NCBI RefSeq assembly: GCF_015668515.1 | Contig: NZ_JADPFO010000006.1 | Location: 39,973 to 103,972 of the forward strand | Length of the DNA: 64,000 bases | Source of the DNA: Paraclostridium tenue | GTDB taxonomy: Bacteria > Bacillota > Clostridia > Peptostreptococcales > Peptostreptococcaceae | Reading direction: 5' to 3' | Shown: piece by piece, positions 63,371-64,000 of the stretch | Layout: each line of letters opens with the position of its first letter | How positions within the stretch are numbered: position 1 is the stretch's first letter | Translations under genes and position numbers: made by a program | The notes under the pieces: model-generated | Databases searched by the model: none | What the model was told of the DNA's origin: nothing | The model's input: the letters and a program-made list of their open reading frames with translations, nothing else

Positions 63371-64000
63371 TTAATTTATAATTGCATTTACATCAAATAT
63401 TAAGCTTATAGAACCATCTTCTAAAATAGAACATCCTGATATGTAAGAATGTACCTTTTCAAACTGTGTTAATAATGTAGGTACTGGTTTAATTACAACT
63501 TGTTGTTGACCGATAATACTATCTACAATAATACATACACTTCCCATTTCAGATTCAACTAATATCATAGCTCCCTCATCAGAGCTTGATTTATCCATTC
63601 CTAATATATTTGATAATCTACGAATCTTATAGCAATTTCCTCTAATAATGCTATGTTCCTCTCCATTTGGATTTTGAACTATTTCATAAGCTCCATGTCT
63701 AAATACTTCTTTTATATTTAGTGATGGAATAATATATATTTCATCTCCTATTTTCACCTTCATACCATCTACTATTGCCAGTGTTAATGGAATACGAAGT
63801 ACTATCATAGTTCCTTTTCCTTTTTCACTGTCTATACTAATGGAACCTCTTAGCTTACGAATGTTTGTATACACAACATCCATTCCTACTCCTCTACCAG
63901 AGTATTCACTTACAGCTTCTTTTGTAGAAAATCCTGGTGCTAGTATAAAGTTATAGGCTTCTTTATCACTGATATCTTCAATATTCTTGTTTGTAATGCC
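63371..64000 (-). CDS. cheA: Chemotaxis histidine kinase CheA, C-terminal part
   Basis: The reading frame enters at the right edge and ends with TAA at 63371, so about 209 residues of the C-terminal part are seen. It has the end of the ATPase domain (FSTKEAVSEYSGRGVGMDVV, the G2 box) and the KGTMIVLRIPLTLAIVDGMK junction, followed by the CheW-like P5 domain. There is no methionine needed at 63883; the frame continues to the edge. It phosphorylates CheY and CheB. First gene of this visible operon, and the N-terminal P1-P4 part lies outside. Confidence 0.95.
   Translation of the reverse strand, partial: GITNKNIEDISDKEAYNFILAPGFSTKEAVSEYSGRGVGMDVVYTNIRKLRGSISIDSEKGKGTMIVLRIPLTLAIVDGMKVKIGDEIYIIPSLNIKEVFRHGAYEIVQNPNGEEHSIIRGNCYKIRRLSNILGMDKSSSDEGAMILVESEMGSVCIIVDSIIGQQQVVIKPVPTLLTQFEKVHSYISGCSILEDGSISLIFDVNAIIN

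Overview
The window is low-G+C DNA with very A/T-rich intergenic regions, strong Shine-Dalgarno sites, frequent TTG/GTG starts and a preference for ATA isoleucine codons. Its gene content is that of an anaerobic, spore-forming, motile Clostridia member: a GerA/SpoVAF protein, reverse rubrerythrin, FeoAB, Na+-pumping oxaloacetate decarboxylase, glycyl-radical enzymes, an NADPH-site-lacking thioredoxin reductase, and a cheC/cheD chemotaxis operon. I infer the Peptostreptococcaceae (Paraclostridium/Romboutsia/Terrisporobacter/Clostridioides relatives), without being able to name a species. I see no rRNA, tRNA, IS element, prophage or CRISPR array. This is ordinary chromosomal backbone made of many short operons separated by clear hairpin terminators.

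Layout. 1-2.4 kb: an ABC-2 exporter (ATPase and two permeases, the last cut by the window edge). 2.6-7.1 kb: a YitT-family protein, a phosphodiesterase, and a Na+/phosphate symporter with a candidate PhoP box. 7.1-12.5 kb: a complete oligopeptide-type ABC importer with a hairpin between the binding-protein gene and the permeases. 12.7-19.3 kb: small metabolic genes (isochorismatase-like, HutD, 2H phosphoesterase, NUDIX, acetate transporter) and a badly decayed methyl-accepting chemotaxis gene. 19.5-25.7 kb: GerA/SpoVAF protein, TypA/BipA, RNase J. 25.8-33 kb: a redox and iron block with rubrerythrin and PerR, a DtxR-like regulator divergent from feoAB, DegV, and a thioredoxin system. 33-36.4 kb: a two-component system, then BioY with a convincing BirA operator.

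36.6-39.9 kb: a four-subunit Na+-translocating oxaloacetate decarboxylase. Its biotin carrier fits with the neighbouring, biotin-controlled BioY gene. 40-45.5 kb: signal peptidase I, a YjjI/YjjW glycyl-radical enzyme pair with a YfcC-type carrier, and a DedA protein. 45.7-50.5 kb: a small membrane protein, two overlapping dynamin-like GTPases and an RpoD-like sigma factor. 50.6-57.7 kb: a possible small RNA, an HsdR-N-like protein with a Cys/His tail, a CAP-domain surface protein, a heterodimeric ABC exporter and a DUF1002 secreted protein. 57.7-64 kb: a chemotaxis/motor cluster read leftward (cheA-cheB-cheC-cheD-cheW-cheR-cheY, a 470-bp gap with long inverted repeats, fliM-fliN).

I did not find one clearly new multi-gene system. 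The strongest candidates for a second look are the dynamin-like pair, the FliM without the usual N-terminal CheY-docking peptide, the pyridine-nucleotide-independent-looking thioredoxin reductase, the HsdR-N-like protein with lost nuclease residues and a metal-binding tail, and several regulatory elements (PhoP box, BirA box, DtxR-type palindrome, an sRNA candidate). Starts were moved from the longest open frame wherever a Shine-Dalgarno site clearly selected an internal ATG, GTG or TTG.
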